Of a stretch of DNA of 42,524 nt, positions 31,355 through 40,364 are shown piece by piece. The notes under the pieces were generated by a model, which made no database searches, was not told where the DNA came from, and worked only from the letters and a program-made list of their open reading frames with translations. This DNA is from Methanobrevibacter sp. (GTDB taxonomy: Archaea > Methanobacteriota > Methanobacteria > Methanobacteriales > Methanobacteriaceae). Each line of letters begins with the position of its first letter. Within the stretch, counting starts at the first letter, position 1. Location of the stretch: the NCBI GenBank assembly GCA_017459665.1, contig JAFUCN010000102.1:1-42524 (forward strand), in the 5' to 3' direction. The position numbers and the translations under genes were made by a program.

Positions 31355-33343
31355 TTATTGAATTCTTTCGCCGACTTTTCCGTTTTCATCAGGAGATAAT
31401 AATGCTCCGGACTCGCCGGTAGCTAAAATCATACCTTCAGATAAGGTTCCGAATAATTTTGCAGGCTGGAGGTTTGCAACTACACAGACTTTTCTGTCAA
31501 TTAATTCTTCAGGAGAGTAGAATTTTGCAAGACCTGCAACGATTTGTCTTGGTTTTTCCTCTCCGATGTTGACCTGTAGTTTTAACAGTTTGTCGGATTT
31601 TTCGATTTTTTCCGCTTCCAATACTTGTCCAATTTTAATTACAACTTCATCAAAATCATCAATACTAATTAAATCACTCATATTATCCTCCTCGCTTTCT
31701 TTTAGGTTTTCTTTTAGTTTTGCTTTTTCAGCTTCTATTACTTCATCATCAATCTTTTTGAATAACGGTTTAGCTTTATTTATTTTATGGCCAACAGGCA
31801 AGAATACGCTTGCATCCTTCCATTGGGACAAATCATCAATGTTCAATATATCAGCTATTGCATCGGCTTTTGTAGGCAGGTATGGTTTTAATGTGAAAGC
31901 CAATGTTTTTGCCAGTTGATTGGATAAATAAAGGCAGTTTGCTGCCTTTTGCATGTCCTCTTTAACTGCTTTCCAAGGTTCCTGGTCGTTGAAATATTTG
32001 TTTCCTTTTTTAGCTACCTTAAATATTTCAAGCAATCCTTCCCTGAATTCAAACTGTGATATGTATTCACCTGCCTTTTGAGGCAATGCTTCAATTGCTT
32101 TTTTGAATTCCTCATCTTCAGCTGAAGGATTTGCATATTCCGGAATTTCATTGTCAAAATACTTGCGTGTGAAAGTAAATGTCCTGTGCAGGAAGTTACC
32201 GATTACATCTGCAAGTTCATCATTGTTTCTTCTCTGGAAATCATCCCATGAAAAGTCAGAATCCTTGTTTAAAGGAGCGTTGATTGTCAGATAGTATCTG
32301 AGCAAATCAGGTTCATAGTCTTTTACAAAATCAGCAATCCAAATAACCCAGTTTTTACTTGTAGACATCTTTTCTCCTTCAAGAGAAAGGAATTCACCGG
32401 CATATATCATGTCAGGCAATTTGCAACCATATGCCTTTAATAATCCGGGCCAGAAAATTGAATGGTGGTAAATAATGTCCTTTCCGATGAAGTGGACGAC
32501 AAAGTCATTCCAGTATTCCTCCCATTTCTTTCCAGATTGGGCTGACCATTGTGATGCTGATGAGATGTAACCCAAGAATGCTTCAATCCAAACGTACAGT
32601 ACTTTTCCTTCAGCTTCATCCAAAGGTACCGGAATACCCCAGTCCATATCCCTGGTTAATGTCCAATCAGTTAAACCGTCTTTAAGCCAGTTTGACGCAT
32701 AGTTTTTAACGTTGGCAGGGAGATTATCATTGTTTTCAATGTAATCCTTAAGGTCATCTTCAAATTCGGATAATTTGAATGCATACTGGAAGGTATCCTT
32801 GATTATAGGAGTTGTTCCGCATGTAATGCAGTGCGGTTCGTCAAGTTCTGTTGGATCTAAAGCCCTTCCGCATTTTTCACAGTGGTCTCCCCTTGCTTCA
32901 GAACCGCAAACCGGACATAAACCTTCAACATACCTGTCCGGCAGGAATTTGTTACAGTTTGGACAGTATAGCTGCTGGATATCCTGTCTGTAGATAAATC
33001 CATTATCGTATAAGTCCTTGAAGAAGTTTTTAGCTATTTCGTAGTGAGCTTCATCTGTAGTCCTTGTAAAATTATCCAATGATATGTTCATTGATTCAAC
33101 GTCACGAACAATCATGTCATGATATCTTTTTGAAATTTCAATAGGTTTTTTATTCTCTTTATCCGCCTTAACTGCAATTGGAGTTCCATGTTCATCGGTA
33201 GCACAAACCATCAGCACATCATTTCCAACCATCCTGTTGTACCTTGCATAGATATCTGCCGGCAGGTAAGTAGAACGGATGTGGCCTAAATGACATGGAC
33301 CATTTGCATAAGGAAGTGCACATGAAATAAAAATCTTAGACAT
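31355..33343 (-). CDS. metG: Methionine--tRNA ligase with C-terminal tRNA-binding domain
   Basis: A 662-residue class I aminoacyl-tRNA synthetase. [14 protein letters not shown] carries the HIGH signature (HLGH, residues 18-21) and [12 protein letters not shown] is the KMSKS loop. Between them is the double zinc knuckle ([23 protein letters not shown]). The anticodon-binding helical domain follows, and the last ~110 residues, from about residue 555, are the EMAPII-like OB-fold tRNA-binding domain ([20 protein letters not shown]). ATG 33343 has AAGGAGAAAAG. Typical length for an archaeal enzyme with the fused domain. Confidence 0.97.
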   Translation of the reverse strand: MSKIFISCALPYANGPCHLGHIRSTYLPADIYARYNRMVGNDVLMVCATDEHGTPIAVKADKENKKPIEISKRYHDMIVRDVESMNISLDNFTRTTDEAHYEIAKNFFKDLYDNGFIYRQDIQQLYCPNCNKFLPDRYVEGLCPVCGSEARGDHCEKCGRALDPTELDEPHCITCGTTPIIKDTFQYAFKLSEFEDDLKDYIENNDNLPANVKNYASNWLKDGLTDWTLTRDMDWGIPVPLDEAEGKVLYVWIEAFLGYISSASQWSAQSGKKWEEYWNDFVVHFIGKDIIYHHSIFWPGLLKAYGCKLPDMIYAGEFLSLEGEKMSTSKNWVIWIADFVKDYEPDLLRYYLTINAPLNKDSDFSWDDFQRRNNDELADVIGNFLHRTFTFTRKYFDNEIPEYANPSAEDEEFKKAIEALPQKAGEYISQFEFREGLLEIFKVAKKGNKYFNDQEPWKAVKEDMQKAANCLYLSNQLAKTLAFTLKPYLPTKADAIADILNIDDLSQWKDASVFLPVGHKINKAKPLFKKIDDEVIEAEKAKLKENLKESEEDNMSDLISIDDFDEVVIKIGQVLEAEKIEKSDKLLKLQVNIGEEKPRQIVAGLAKFYSPEELIDRKVCVVANLQPAKLFGTLSEGMILATGESGALLSPDENGKVGERIQ

Positions 33344-33778
33344 TTATCTTTTCTCCTTAATTATTTTAAACATGATATAATTATGTTACTTATTATATAA
33401 TAAATTAATTTTTTAACACTGTTATTAAGTGATTTTAAAATAATTAGAATGAAAAGAAATATTTTGAAAAAATAATTTTAAAAAGAAAACAAGAGGTAGG
33501 AAAAAAGCATTGAAAAATGCCTTAAACCCAAATTAACAAAAAAATGACTACAACACACAATTAATTATATTGATTATGGCATGTTTAAATTTAATTAAAT
33601 TTTAAAAATTAAAAATATATAATGTGAAAAAGGAATTAAAGTCCCTTTAACACACTATAACAAAGAAACAAATCCACTAAATCTAACAACAAATCATATA
33701 TTGCACTTTAGAATATTTAAACTATCATATTTAAACATAAGAAAAATTGTTTTTTGAAATAACATATTTATTTAAAAC
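33344..33778. other. AT-rich intergenic region between metG and priL
   Basis: A 435-bp divergent intergenic region. It holds TATA-like boxes for metG (near 33396) and for priL, and a small hairpin at 33507-33520 (GCATT-GAAA-AATGC). No reading frame or RNA gene is recognised. A small RNA cannot be ruled out. Confidence 0.6.
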
Positions 33779-35128
33779 ATGAAAATAAAACTTAAAAGCA
33801 TGGCTGAAGTTTCTTATATTAACCCATTATCCAATGAAGGAAGACAGATCATCAGAGCTTACGGTGATTTAAATCAGATATTTGAAGAAGATGAAGCTTT
33901 GATTGACATCTGTACCCATACAACCAATCAGAGAATATCTGATGATTCACTAATTCCAAAATCTTATCATGATTTGGCCATTAAACGTATGCAATGGGCA
34001 ATTGAGAAAAAAAACAATAAGAACTTCACACAGGCGGAATTCGAATACCTGACAAATTCAGACTTATTTAACCAGGACGTTGTAACATTCCACATATTGT
34101 GCCAGGCCATTGCAATACAGTTCAACACAGGTTCACGTGAAACAAGGCTTTTTATCGAATCACAGGGAACCCTTATTTTGGAAAGGCTTGCAAAGATTCC
34201 TCCAATGACAAGAGCAGACATTATCGATGAGGTTCTTGATGAAGTTAAAGTTGACGGTGCCATTAAATGGAAATCACTTAGGGAAGTTGTTGCATCTAAA
34301 AAACTCAAGCTTACAGATTTGCTTATTGATGAGGGAGACATAATTCTCCAGCAGGATGACTTTCTGGAAAGATTTGGAGATGAATTTACAGACAGAAGCC
34401 CTGAGAGAATGTACAATATCCTCATTGGTGACAGCGTTAAGGAGCAAATCCTTTCAAGACTGGTAATGCAGAAAACCGAAGAATATATTGCAAGAATCAA
34501 GGAGATGTCTGCAAGAATTGAAATCCATCCTGCAATCTTAAAGATTGCCGAAGAGCTTAAAGACTTCATTCCGGAAGAAATCAGCAAATACAACCAGTAT
34601 TATGCAGGAAGCGGCGGAATATACGGTAGCGTTCAGGCTGGAAAATTAAATCCCGAAGCTTTCCCACCATGCATCAAGTCAACAGTTGAAGGAGTATCTT
34701 CCGGTGGACGTAACGATGCTATTGTGCTTTTATTAACTTCATTTGCATCATATGCAAGATTATATCCTAGAATATTTGCTTCAGATGAAACCGTTAAAGT
34801 CTCAGACATGGATCCGGACTTATCAATTACCGAAAATGAAATCCTGCCGTTAATCTTTGATGCTGCAGATAACTGTACACCGCCCTTATTTGAAGACCAG
34901 CCTCAGGAAAAAATCAACATCATCTCAAAATTAGGCTTTGGAATGCATGAAAAAGTAGATATCAACCATGAAGGGGAAACCAAATGGTACACTCCTATGA
35001 GCTGTGAAAAAATAAAGATACATCTGCCTAACCTTTGCCATCCAGACAAGTCATGCAAAGGCATAAACAATCCATTGTCATGTTACGGACGTAAAAAATA
35101 CCAATTGGACCAGGAAGCTAAAGACTAG
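33779..35128 (+). CDS. priL: DNA primase large subunit
   Basis: A 449-residue regulatory subunit of archaeal primase, which makes RNA primers with PriS. Recognised by AEVSYINPLSNEGRQIIRAY at the N-terminus and the C-terminal iron-sulfur domain with its cysteines: PPCIKSTVEGVSSGGRNDA, DNCTPPLF, PMSCEKIKIHLPNLCHPDKS and NPLSCYG. The last three, with the first, supply the [4Fe-4S] ligands. An alternative start at codon 8 (MAEVSYINP) is possible; neither ATG has a ribosome binding site, so a leaderless transcript is possible. The 3' end overlaps the convergent 171-aa gene by 11 bp. Confidence 0.95.
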   Translation: MKIKLKSMAEVSYINPLSNEGRQIIRAYGDLNQIFEEDEALIDICTHTTNQRISDDSLIPKSYHDLAIKRMQWAIEKKNNKNFTQAEFEYLTNSDLFNQDVVTFHILCQAIAIQFNTGSRETRLFIESQGTLILERLAKIPPMTRADIIDEVLDEVKVDGAIKWKSLREVVASKKLKLTDLLIDEGDIILQQDDFLERFGDEFTDRSPERMYNILIGDSVKEQILSRLVMQKTEEYIARIKEMSARIEIHPAILKIAEELKDFIPEEISKYNQYYAGSGGIYGSVQAGKLNPEAFPPCIKSTVEGVSSGGRNDAIVLLLTSFASYARLYPRIFASDETVKVSDMDPDLSITENEILPLIFDAADNCTPPLFEDQPQEKINIISKLGFGMHEKVDINHEGETKWYTPMSCEKIKIHLPNLCHPDKSCKGINNPLSCYGRKKYQLDQEAKD

Positions 35129-35633
35129 ACTGTGAAAACTTAAAAGGATTGTGGTCTTCACGTATCGCATCATAATACTTGTTTAAGATCTTGGATTCCC
35201 ACATGTTATAGTTATGCTGTTCCCGTTTTTCGAAGTTATATGCCAAAAGACCTATTTTTCTTTCATACTCATCGATGCCCTTTAGCTCGCAGAATTCGGT
35301 TATTATATCCGGAATGTACTCGCAGGGGTCATCGCTGCTGAACTCCAGAAATTCCTCGTATTCGTTTTTGGAGAAAAATTCCTCTTCGCTGACCGGTTCT
35401 TCGTGGGATTTTATTGTAAAAAGTTCAATGTAAATGTTATCTGCTAAAGGCAGCTGGTTCATTTCGATTCCAAGACCATACACCTTGCCGTTTTCCAAGT
35501 TCAATACAGTGTGGCCTGTTCTTATTCCTGCCATCCAATTGTCGAAAGCAGGTTTTACAATTTCTTCGGGAGTTAAACTAGACAGAACTGTCTTTAGGTG
35601 TTCAACTCCGATTACTTCAACTATTTCTTCCAT
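35118..35633 (-). CDS. Hypothetical acidic protein between primase genes
   Basis: A 171-residue acidic protein with no recognised family. The N-terminal half is mixed (VIGVEHLKTVLSSLTPEEIV, then NLENGKVYGLGIEMNQLPLADN, a beta-rich section); the C-terminal half is helical. No cysteine motif or signal. It starts 12 bp after the stop of the mini zinc-ribbon gene and probably shares its transcript. Convergent with priL. The sandwich between priL and priS hints at, but does not show, a replication link. Confidence 0.7.
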   Translation of the reverse strand: MEEIVEVIGVEHLKTVLSSLTPEEIVKPAFDNWMAGIRTGHTVLNLENGKVYGLGIEMNQLPLADNIYIELFTIKSHEEPVSEEEFFSKNEYEEFLEFSSDDPCEYIPDIITEFCELKGIDEYERKIGLLAYNFEKREQHNYNMWESKILNKYYDAIREDHNPFKFSQSSL

Positions 35634-35645
35634 ATTATCAAACTT

Positions 35646-35750
35646 CTATAAGTCATCATCCAAGTCAATGCAATATAGGTCATATCCGCAACTCGGACAA
35701 TATTCTTCACCTTCTTGAACCAAGGTTCCGCAAACTGGACATTTAATCAT
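35646..35750 (-). CDS. 34-aa zinc-ribbon micro-protein
   Basis: A 34-residue protein reading MIKCPVCGTLVQEGEEYC then PSCGYD and an acidic tail (CIDLDDDL). CPVCG and CPSCG give a complete two-knuckle zinc ribbon, so the product is likely a real small zinc-binding protein. An upstream in-frame ATG at 35759 would add 3 residues; 35750 is preferred for spacing to TGAT. It leads the two-gene leftward unit with the 171-aa protein. Many archaea encode such stand-alone zinc ribbons as partners of other proteins. Confidence 0.75.
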   Translation of the reverse strand: MIKCPVCGTLVQEGEEYCPSCGYDLYCIDLDDDL

Positions 35751-35846
35751 GTTTATCATTATTTATGAAATATTTAATATATTTTTTCAAATCACAAAAT
35801 CACACTTGCAAAAATAATTAATACTTAAAAAAAGTAATTTATAATC

Positions 35847-36824
35847 ATGTTTTCTAAAGCTACATTAAAGGAAAGAAGACAATATTATCGTGAGGAATGG
35901 GACCCGAAAGACCTGCCTGACTTCATATCAACCGATATCAAGAAAAGGGAGTTCGGTTTTGACCATAACGGCAGAGGTCCTAACGACAGATATAAAGTCT
36001 TTAAGGGAACAGAATCCTTAAGGAAATTCCTCAGATACAAGGCTCCTTTTGCAGCTTACATTTCAGTAGCTTTCTATAACAATCCGAGAAGGCGTGAAGA
36101 CTGGCTGAAGGCAGAATACATTTTTGACGTTGATGCAAAAGACATTCCAATAAGGTCATGCCAGTGCGATGGAGTATGTGAAATCTGTCTTGGAGAAGCT
36201 TTAGAAATCGTAAATTCACTAATTGATACTTTACAGGGTGATTTGGGCCTTAAAAATATTCATCTTATTTATTCAGGAAGAGGCTATCACATAAGGATTT
36301 TGGATGATGAAATGATGAGTGCATCAAGTGAACTAAGGTCAGAAGTATTGAAATATGTTGCAGGTGCAGAAGTTCCCAAATCCCAATTCATAAACTCCGA
36401 AGTGTCAAATCAGAGCTTTAACTTTGAGCATTTCTCAATTCCAATCGGCTATTCAAAGATATTTACCGATAAAGTCAAGTTTAATATCCAACATCTGGTT
36501 GGAAATGAAAAGATTGACGGAATCAATCCAAAACTTATGAAAGACATTATGGCTTCAAGACACCACCTTGAAAATGACAACTGGGGCTATTTCAAAAGGG
36601 ATATTGGTCCTAGACGTTATAAAAACCTTGTTGAAGCTATGGCTCGTGTGAATCTTGCAACAATAGATGCTAAAGTGTCAATTGACCTTAAAAGGATTTT
36701 AAGACTTCCATCTTCTCTTCACTCAAAAGTCAGCATGAAATGTATGGAAGTCAAAAACAGAGAGACCTTTGATCCTTTTGACAAGGCAGTTCCCAAATTC
36801 GTTTATGAAAGAAAAGGTGTTTAG
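35847..36824 (+). CDS. priS: DNA primase catalytic small subunit
   Basis: A 325-residue catalytic subunit of archaeal primase. The catalytic aspartates are Asp94 and Asp96 (FDVDAKD), the nucleotide-binding signature YSGRGYHIRI follows at about 142-151, and a zinc-binding CQCDGVCEIC (Cys105, 107, 111, 114) lies between. RILRLPSSLHSKVSMKCMEV is the conserved C-terminal part. Length is typical. The ATG at 35847 lacks a clear ribosome binding site. Its stop codon is directly followed by the ATG of the 85-aa gene. Confidence 0.95.
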   Translation: MFSKATLKERRQYYREEWDPKDLPDFISTDIKKREFGFDHNGRGPNDRYKVFKGTESLRKFLRYKAPFAAYISVAFYNNPRRREDWLKAEYIFDVDAKDIPIRSCQCDGVCEICLGEALEIVNSLIDTLQGDLGLKNIHLIYSGRGYHIRILDDEMMSASSELRSEVLKYVAGAEVPKSQFINSEVSNQSFNFEHFSIPIGYSKIFTDKVKFNIQHLVGNEKIDGINPKLMKDIMASRHHLENDNWGYFKRDIGPRRYKNLVEAMARVNLATIDAKVSIDLKRILRLPSSLHSKVSMKCMEVKNRETFDPFDKAVPKFVYERKGV

Positions 36825-37082
36825 ATGGAAGACATATTAAGAGAGATTTTAAGAAAAAACGAATATTTTGAAGAGATTAATGAAAACAGATTTATCCCAC
36901 AATATTTAGGATTAATCGTAAATGGTGTAGTTGTTTATAACGTCAACTGGATAGATTTTGTTGAAAAAGAATTGATTTTAATGAACAAAGACATTCAGGC
37001 TCATCCAATAGTTTCACTAACTCTTGAAAACCTCAATTCATTAATGATTATCACTGACGAAGGTATTAAAGAAGTGTTATGA
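36825..37082 (+). CDS. 85-aa hypothetical protein downstream of priS
   Basis: An 85-residue protein of unknown family, predicted to mix a short helix (MEDILREILRKNEYFEEI) with a beta-rich core (QYLGLIVNGVVVYNVNWIDF). It begins on the base after the priS stop codon, so it is almost surely translated from the priS transcript. It ends 6 bp inside the convergent thymidylate-kinase-like gene. No metal motif or signal peptide. A role with the primase is suggested by position only. Confidence 0.72.
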   Translation: MEDILREILRKNEYFEEINENRFIPQYLGLIVNGVVVYNVNWIDFVEKELILMNKDIQAHPIVSLTLENLNSLMIITDEGIKEVL

Positions 37083-37661
37083 GAGCAGTTTGTCTGATTC
37101 AAGGCATTTAGCTATTATCTTTTCACTGATTACCTCAGCCGAATCATCACCCGGAATGACATTCCAATTATATGTGAACTTTTGTGATTTTAAACGGTTT
37201 TCCCTAAGTGAGTCTATATTTTCAAACATTTCCGCATCCTCACCACGAGAATCCATTCTTCTAAGTGACTCTTCAGGTGTCACATCCAAAAAGAACATGC
37301 AGTCTGAAGTCGGCAGGATGAAAACAACGATTTTATAGACAATAGTATTTATAACGTTTGGAAGATACATCACCGCAAGGACATATCTCGAAAATATCAA
37401 AACATCAACGTTATCGTCGTGAGTGTATTTTACAACAGACCTTATTGCGTCAAGGCCAAAATAGATGGTTGCCTTAATGTGATTTAATTTACCAGTTTTT
37501 AAAAGAGCTTCCTTTGATTTTCTGCCGTATCTATTGTCATTGCATGGATGGGATCTTACTGTAACAGACCTTCCCTGCTTTTCATACATCTCTGCAAGCA
37601 GCCTTACCTGCGTGTCTTTTCCAGAACCGTCCAGACCGTCAATGACAATAAATTTCTTCAT
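37077..37661 (-). CDS. Thymidylate kinase-like P-loop kinase
   Basis: A 194-residue P-loop kinase. The Walker A is FIVIDGLDGSGKDTQ (residues 4-18), SHPCNDNRYGRKSK and SRYVLAVMYLPN stand at the substrate and 'DRY'-like positions, and a lid-type RRMDSRGEDAEMFE follows the FFLDVTPEES segment. This fits a dTMP kinase-like enzyme, but the DR(Y/H) motif is altered to SRY, so the substrate may differ. It follows cofH by 4 bp with AGTGATACT as ribosome binding site, so the two are co-transcribed. Confidence 0.8.
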   Translation of the reverse strand: MKKFIVIDGLDGSGKDTQVRLLAEMYEKQGRSVTVRSHPCNDNRYGRKSKEALLKTGKLNHIKATIYFGLDAIRSVVKYTHDDNVDVLIFSRYVLAVMYLPNVINTIVYKIVVFILPTSDCMFFLDVTPEESLRRMDSRGEDAEMFENIDSLRENRLKSQKFTYNWNVIPGDDSAEVISEKIIAKCLESDKLLS

Positions 37662-37665
37662 AGTA

Positions 37666-38784
37666 TCACTCTATTGGGTAAAATTCTGTGTATTTGGAGT
37701 TTCTCTCTATTGGATTTCTTCCAAGATTTCTAACCATATTTCCCAATGTATCGATTGACGCTTCCACTCCATCAGGTGCTCCTGAAGCTTCTGAAAGTTC
37801 ATCTCCACCTAATGTTCCTCCAAGGTCATTTGCACCTGCAGTAAGAGACACTTGAGCAAACCTGTAACCCATTTTTACCCAGGATACCTGGATATTAGGA
37901 ATGGAATCCCTAAGCATTAGTCTGGCTACTGCATATAGCTTTAAGTCTTCAGTTCCGGTAGCTCCTAGATTTTTTTGACCTTCCAAAAAGATTGGAGAGT
38001 ATTCATGCATAAAAGTCATTGGAATAAACTCTGTAAATCCTTGAGTTTCCTGTTGTAAATTTCTTATAATGTCAATATGTTCTACCCTTTCTTCTAAAGT
38101 TTCCACATGACCGTACATGATTGTAGCAGATCCTGGAATTCCCACTTCATGAGCTGTTTTTACAATATCAATCCATTCGGCTACGCTTACCTTTTCAGGA
38201 CAAATCAAATCTCTTGAGCGGTCAGTCAATATTTCAGCCGCTGTTCCAGGCAGTGTGTCAAGACCTGCTTCTTTTAGTCTTTCGCATCCTTCTGCAATGT
38301 CAATGCAGGATACATCACATGCATCCTTAATCATAGTCGGTGAAAATCCGTGAATCATCACATCAGGATATTGGCCTTTTAAAAGCTGCATAAGATGCTC
38401 ATAGTATTCAATGTCTGCATCCGGAAGCACTCCACCCATTACGCAGAATTCATGTGCTCCCTTTTCAACTGCGCCTTCAGCTTTTGCCAATATTTGCTCA
38501 TCATTTAATATATATGCCTCAGGGTCATCTGCATCCTTTCCGAATGCACAGAATCCGCATCGGACTGTGCAGATGTTGGTGAAATTGATGTTGCAGTTGT
38601 TGATGAAAGTTACATTGTCCCCAACAATCTGACTTCTCAAATAATCGGCAGTCGCAAGTAAAGGATATAAATCAGGTCCTTTAATGTTCATTAAATGATT
38701 TGCCTCTTCAACAGAAATCTCCTCATCCAAGGATTTTGTTAGGATTTTTTCTGTTTTAGAAGAAATTGGTAGTTTATCAAACAT
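37666..38784 (-). CDS. cofH: FO synthase subunit 2 (radical SAM)
   Basis: A 372-residue radical SAM enzyme that joins a tyrosine-derived radical to the ribitylaminouracil in making FO, the chromophore of coenzyme F420. The [4Fe-4S] motif is Cys72-x3-Cys76-x2-Cys79 (CTVRCGFCAFGK). Further family segments are FCVMGGVLPDA, HGFSPTMI, GLDTLPGTAAEIL and ANDLGGTLGGDELSEASG. Length is typical for CofH. A cofG partner is not in this window. The start at 38784 has a weak ribosome binding site. Confidence 0.95.
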   Translation of the reverse strand: MFDKLPISSKTEKILTKSLDEEISVEEANHLMNIKGPDLYPLLATADYLRSQIVGDNVTFINNCNINFTNICTVRCGFCAFGKDADDPEAYILNDEQILAKAEGAVEKGAHEFCVMGGVLPDADIEYYEHLMQLLKGQYPDVMIHGFSPTMIKDACDVSCIDIAEGCERLKEAGLDTLPGTAAEILTDRSRDLICPEKVSVAEWIDIVKTAHEVGIPGSATIMYGHVETLEERVEHIDIIRNLQQETQGFTEFIPMTFMHEYSPIFLEGQKNLGATGTEDLKLYAVARLMLRDSIPNIQVSWVKMGYRFAQVSLTAGANDLGGTLGGDELSEASGAPDGVEASIDTLGNMVRNLGRNPIERNSKYTEFYPIE

Positions 38785-38906
38785 GATGATATATTATTAT
38801 TTCGTTAAATAAAAAGGTTACTATAATTATTCAAATAGTCTGAAAATGTACAATAACAAAAATAGAAATAGGGAAAAAATATTCAAATTAATTTAAATTA
38901 AGTGAA

Positions 38907-38917
38907 TTTAAATATAT
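38907..38917 (+). promoter_or_regulatory. TATA box for comDE
   Basis: TTTAAATATAT about 48 bp upstream of the comD ATG fits an archaeal TATA box; the start site would fall near 38938, leaving a ~22-nt leader with AGTGAT. A second TATA-like run follows at 38917-38926. Confidence 0.45.
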
Positions 38918-38959
38918 TTTTATAATATGAACAAGTGATATTTAATGTGAAGTGATAAA

Positions 38960-39451
38960 ATGGACAGTAGTGAAGCTATTTTCAATGGCCTTAAAGATGC
39001 TGGAATAGACTTTATCGTAAGCGTTCCATGCGTAAACCTATCAAAATTACTGAATATGATTGATGAAGATGATGAAATAACCCATATCCCTGTTACCCGT
39101 GAAGAGGAAGGGATAGGAATATGTGCTGGAGCATATCTTGGAGGCAAAAAGCCGGCCATTTTAATGCAGAATTCAGGACTTGGAAACTCAATAAATGCAT
39201 TGAAATCCCTTACACAATTATACAAATTCCCTCTTCTCATGATTATGAGTCATAGAGGAACCGAAGGGGAAAACATCTGCGGACAGGTGCCTATGGGTGA
39301 GTCAACACCAAGAATTTTAGAAGCGATGGATTTCAGATTCTTCAAACCTGCAAATCCCGAAGCTGCATATGAAGACATCAAATTAAGTTGGGATTTATCC
39401 GTTGAGGATGGAAAACCTGTAAGCGTACTTTTAGAAATCAAATATTGGTGA
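38960..39451 (+). CDS. comD: Sulfopyruvate decarboxylase alpha subunit
   Basis: A 163-residue subunit of the thiamine-diphosphate enzyme that decarboxylates sulfopyruvate to sulfoacetaldehyde in coenzyme M synthesis. It corresponds to the N-terminal (pyrimidine-binding) part of such decarboxylases: [14 protein letters not shown], the catalytic glutamate in [19 protein letters not shown], and [19 protein letters not shown] lies 3 nt before the ATG. The comE gene starts 4 bp after its stop codon. Confidence 0.95.
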   Translation: MDSSEAIFNGLKDAGIDFIVSVPCVNLSKLLNMIDEDDEITHIPVTREEEGIGICAGAYLGGKKPAILMQNSGLGNSINALKSLTQLYKFPLLMIMSHRGTEGENICGQVPMGESTPRILEAMDFRFFKPANPEAAYEDIKLSWDLSVEDGKPVSVLLEIKYW

Positions 39452-39455
39452 TAAT

Positions 39456-39995
39456 ATGGCAAGAAGACAAGCGATAGAAAATATAATGAAAAGCATTGAT
39501 GATGAAATAGTTGTCTGCAATATAGGATTTCCATCAAGAGAATTGTACGACATCAAAGACAGGGACAAAAACTTCTACATGATCGGTTCAATGGGTCTTG
39601 CCTCATCAATCGGTTTGGGACTTGCACTTGCAAAACCAGATGAAGATGTTGTTGTTATTGACGGTGACGGATCACTTTTAATGAATATGGGCTCACTTGT
39701 AACAGTCTTTGCAAACAATCCTCGAAACTTGACATGGATTGTAATTGATAACGGCGCTTACGGCTCAACAGGCAATCAGGATACCTACGCACAGGTTCTG
39801 GATTTGGTTGATGTTGCAAAAGGTGTCGGATTTAAGAATGCATTTAATTTTGAGGATATTTCATTAAAAGATGTTATCGAAAGTGATGATGCAAGCTTTA
39901 TTGTATATAATACCGAAGCAGGTAACTCAACAGCACCAATTATTGATTTAGGTCCAATCGTTATTAAAACTAGGTTCATGAATGCCATTAAATGA
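39456..39995 (+). CDS. comE: Sulfopyruvate decarboxylase beta subunit
   Basis: A 179-residue partner of ComD carrying the thiamine-diphosphate pyrophosphate site: GDGSLLMNMGSL with the trailing DNGAYGSTGNQ gives the GDG-x(~27)-N motif. MIGSMGLASSIGLGLAL is the conserved segment before it. Together with ComD it forms the active enzyme, here encoded separately as in other methanogens. Followed after ~90 bp by a winged-helix regulator gene. Confidence 0.95.
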   Translation: MARRQAIENIMKSIDDEIVVCNIGFPSRELYDIKDRDKNFYMIGSMGLASSIGLGLALAKPDEDVVVIDGDGSLLMNMGSLVTVFANNPRNLTWIVIDNGAYGSTGNQDTYAQVLDLVDVAKGVGFKNAFNFEDISLKDVIESDDASFIVYNTEAGNSTAPIIDLGPIVIKTRFMNAIK

Positions 39996-40045
39996 TGTCT
40001 TTTGGTTAAAACTTGTTAACAAACAGATACAAAAAGATATAATTG

Positions 40046-40055
40046 ATATATAAAG
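40046..40055 (+). promoter_or_regulatory. Possible TATA box of the winged-helix gene
   Basis: ATATATAAAG lies about 35 bp upstream of the ATG at 40086. A start site near 40077 would leave a very short leader, in line with the absence of a ribosome binding site. Confidence 0.35.
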
Positions 40056-40085
40056 TTTAATTATTGAAACTAGACAATTAAAAGC

Positions 40086-40346
40086 ATGGATGAAAATCAA
40101 TTATATGAAATCTTAGGTTATGTTAAAGTTTCACCATACAGAACAAATACCCTAAAATCACTTAATGATGATTTGAAAATACCTTCCCAGATAGCTAAAG
40201 AAATCAACGTCAAGACCAGTCAAGTATCAGCAGCTTTAAGTGATTTAAAAAAATATGACTTGGTTGTCTGTGTTAATGAAGAAGTCAGAAAAGGTAGATT
40301 ATACAAATGCACTGACCTTGGAAAAGAAATAATTGAAAAATTATAA
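40086..40346 (+). CDS. Small winged-helix DNA-binding protein
   Basis: An 86-residue protein consisting of one winged helix-turn-helix. The helices are SPYRTNTLKSLNDDLKIPSQ and KEINVKTSQVSAALSDLKKY, followed by the wing LVVCVNEEVRKGRLYKCTDL, as in MarR/ArsR-like archaeal regulators of ~85-90 residues. A regulatory role is probable; the target is unknown. It is convergent with the adhesin-like gene, 18 bp away, and follows comDE but seems to have its own promoter. Confidence 0.8.
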   Translation: MDENQLYEILGYVKVSPYRTNTLKSLNDDLKIPSQIAKEINVKTSQVSAALSDLKKYDLVVCVNEEVRKGRLYKCTDLGKEIIEKL

Positions 40347-40364
40347 TTTAGGAGAATAAATCTC

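Noticed and set aside
33344..33778. Small RNA gene in the metG-priL gap
   Set aside because: Only a 5-bp hairpin is visible. No tRNA cloverleaf, box C/D or other known RNA feature was found.
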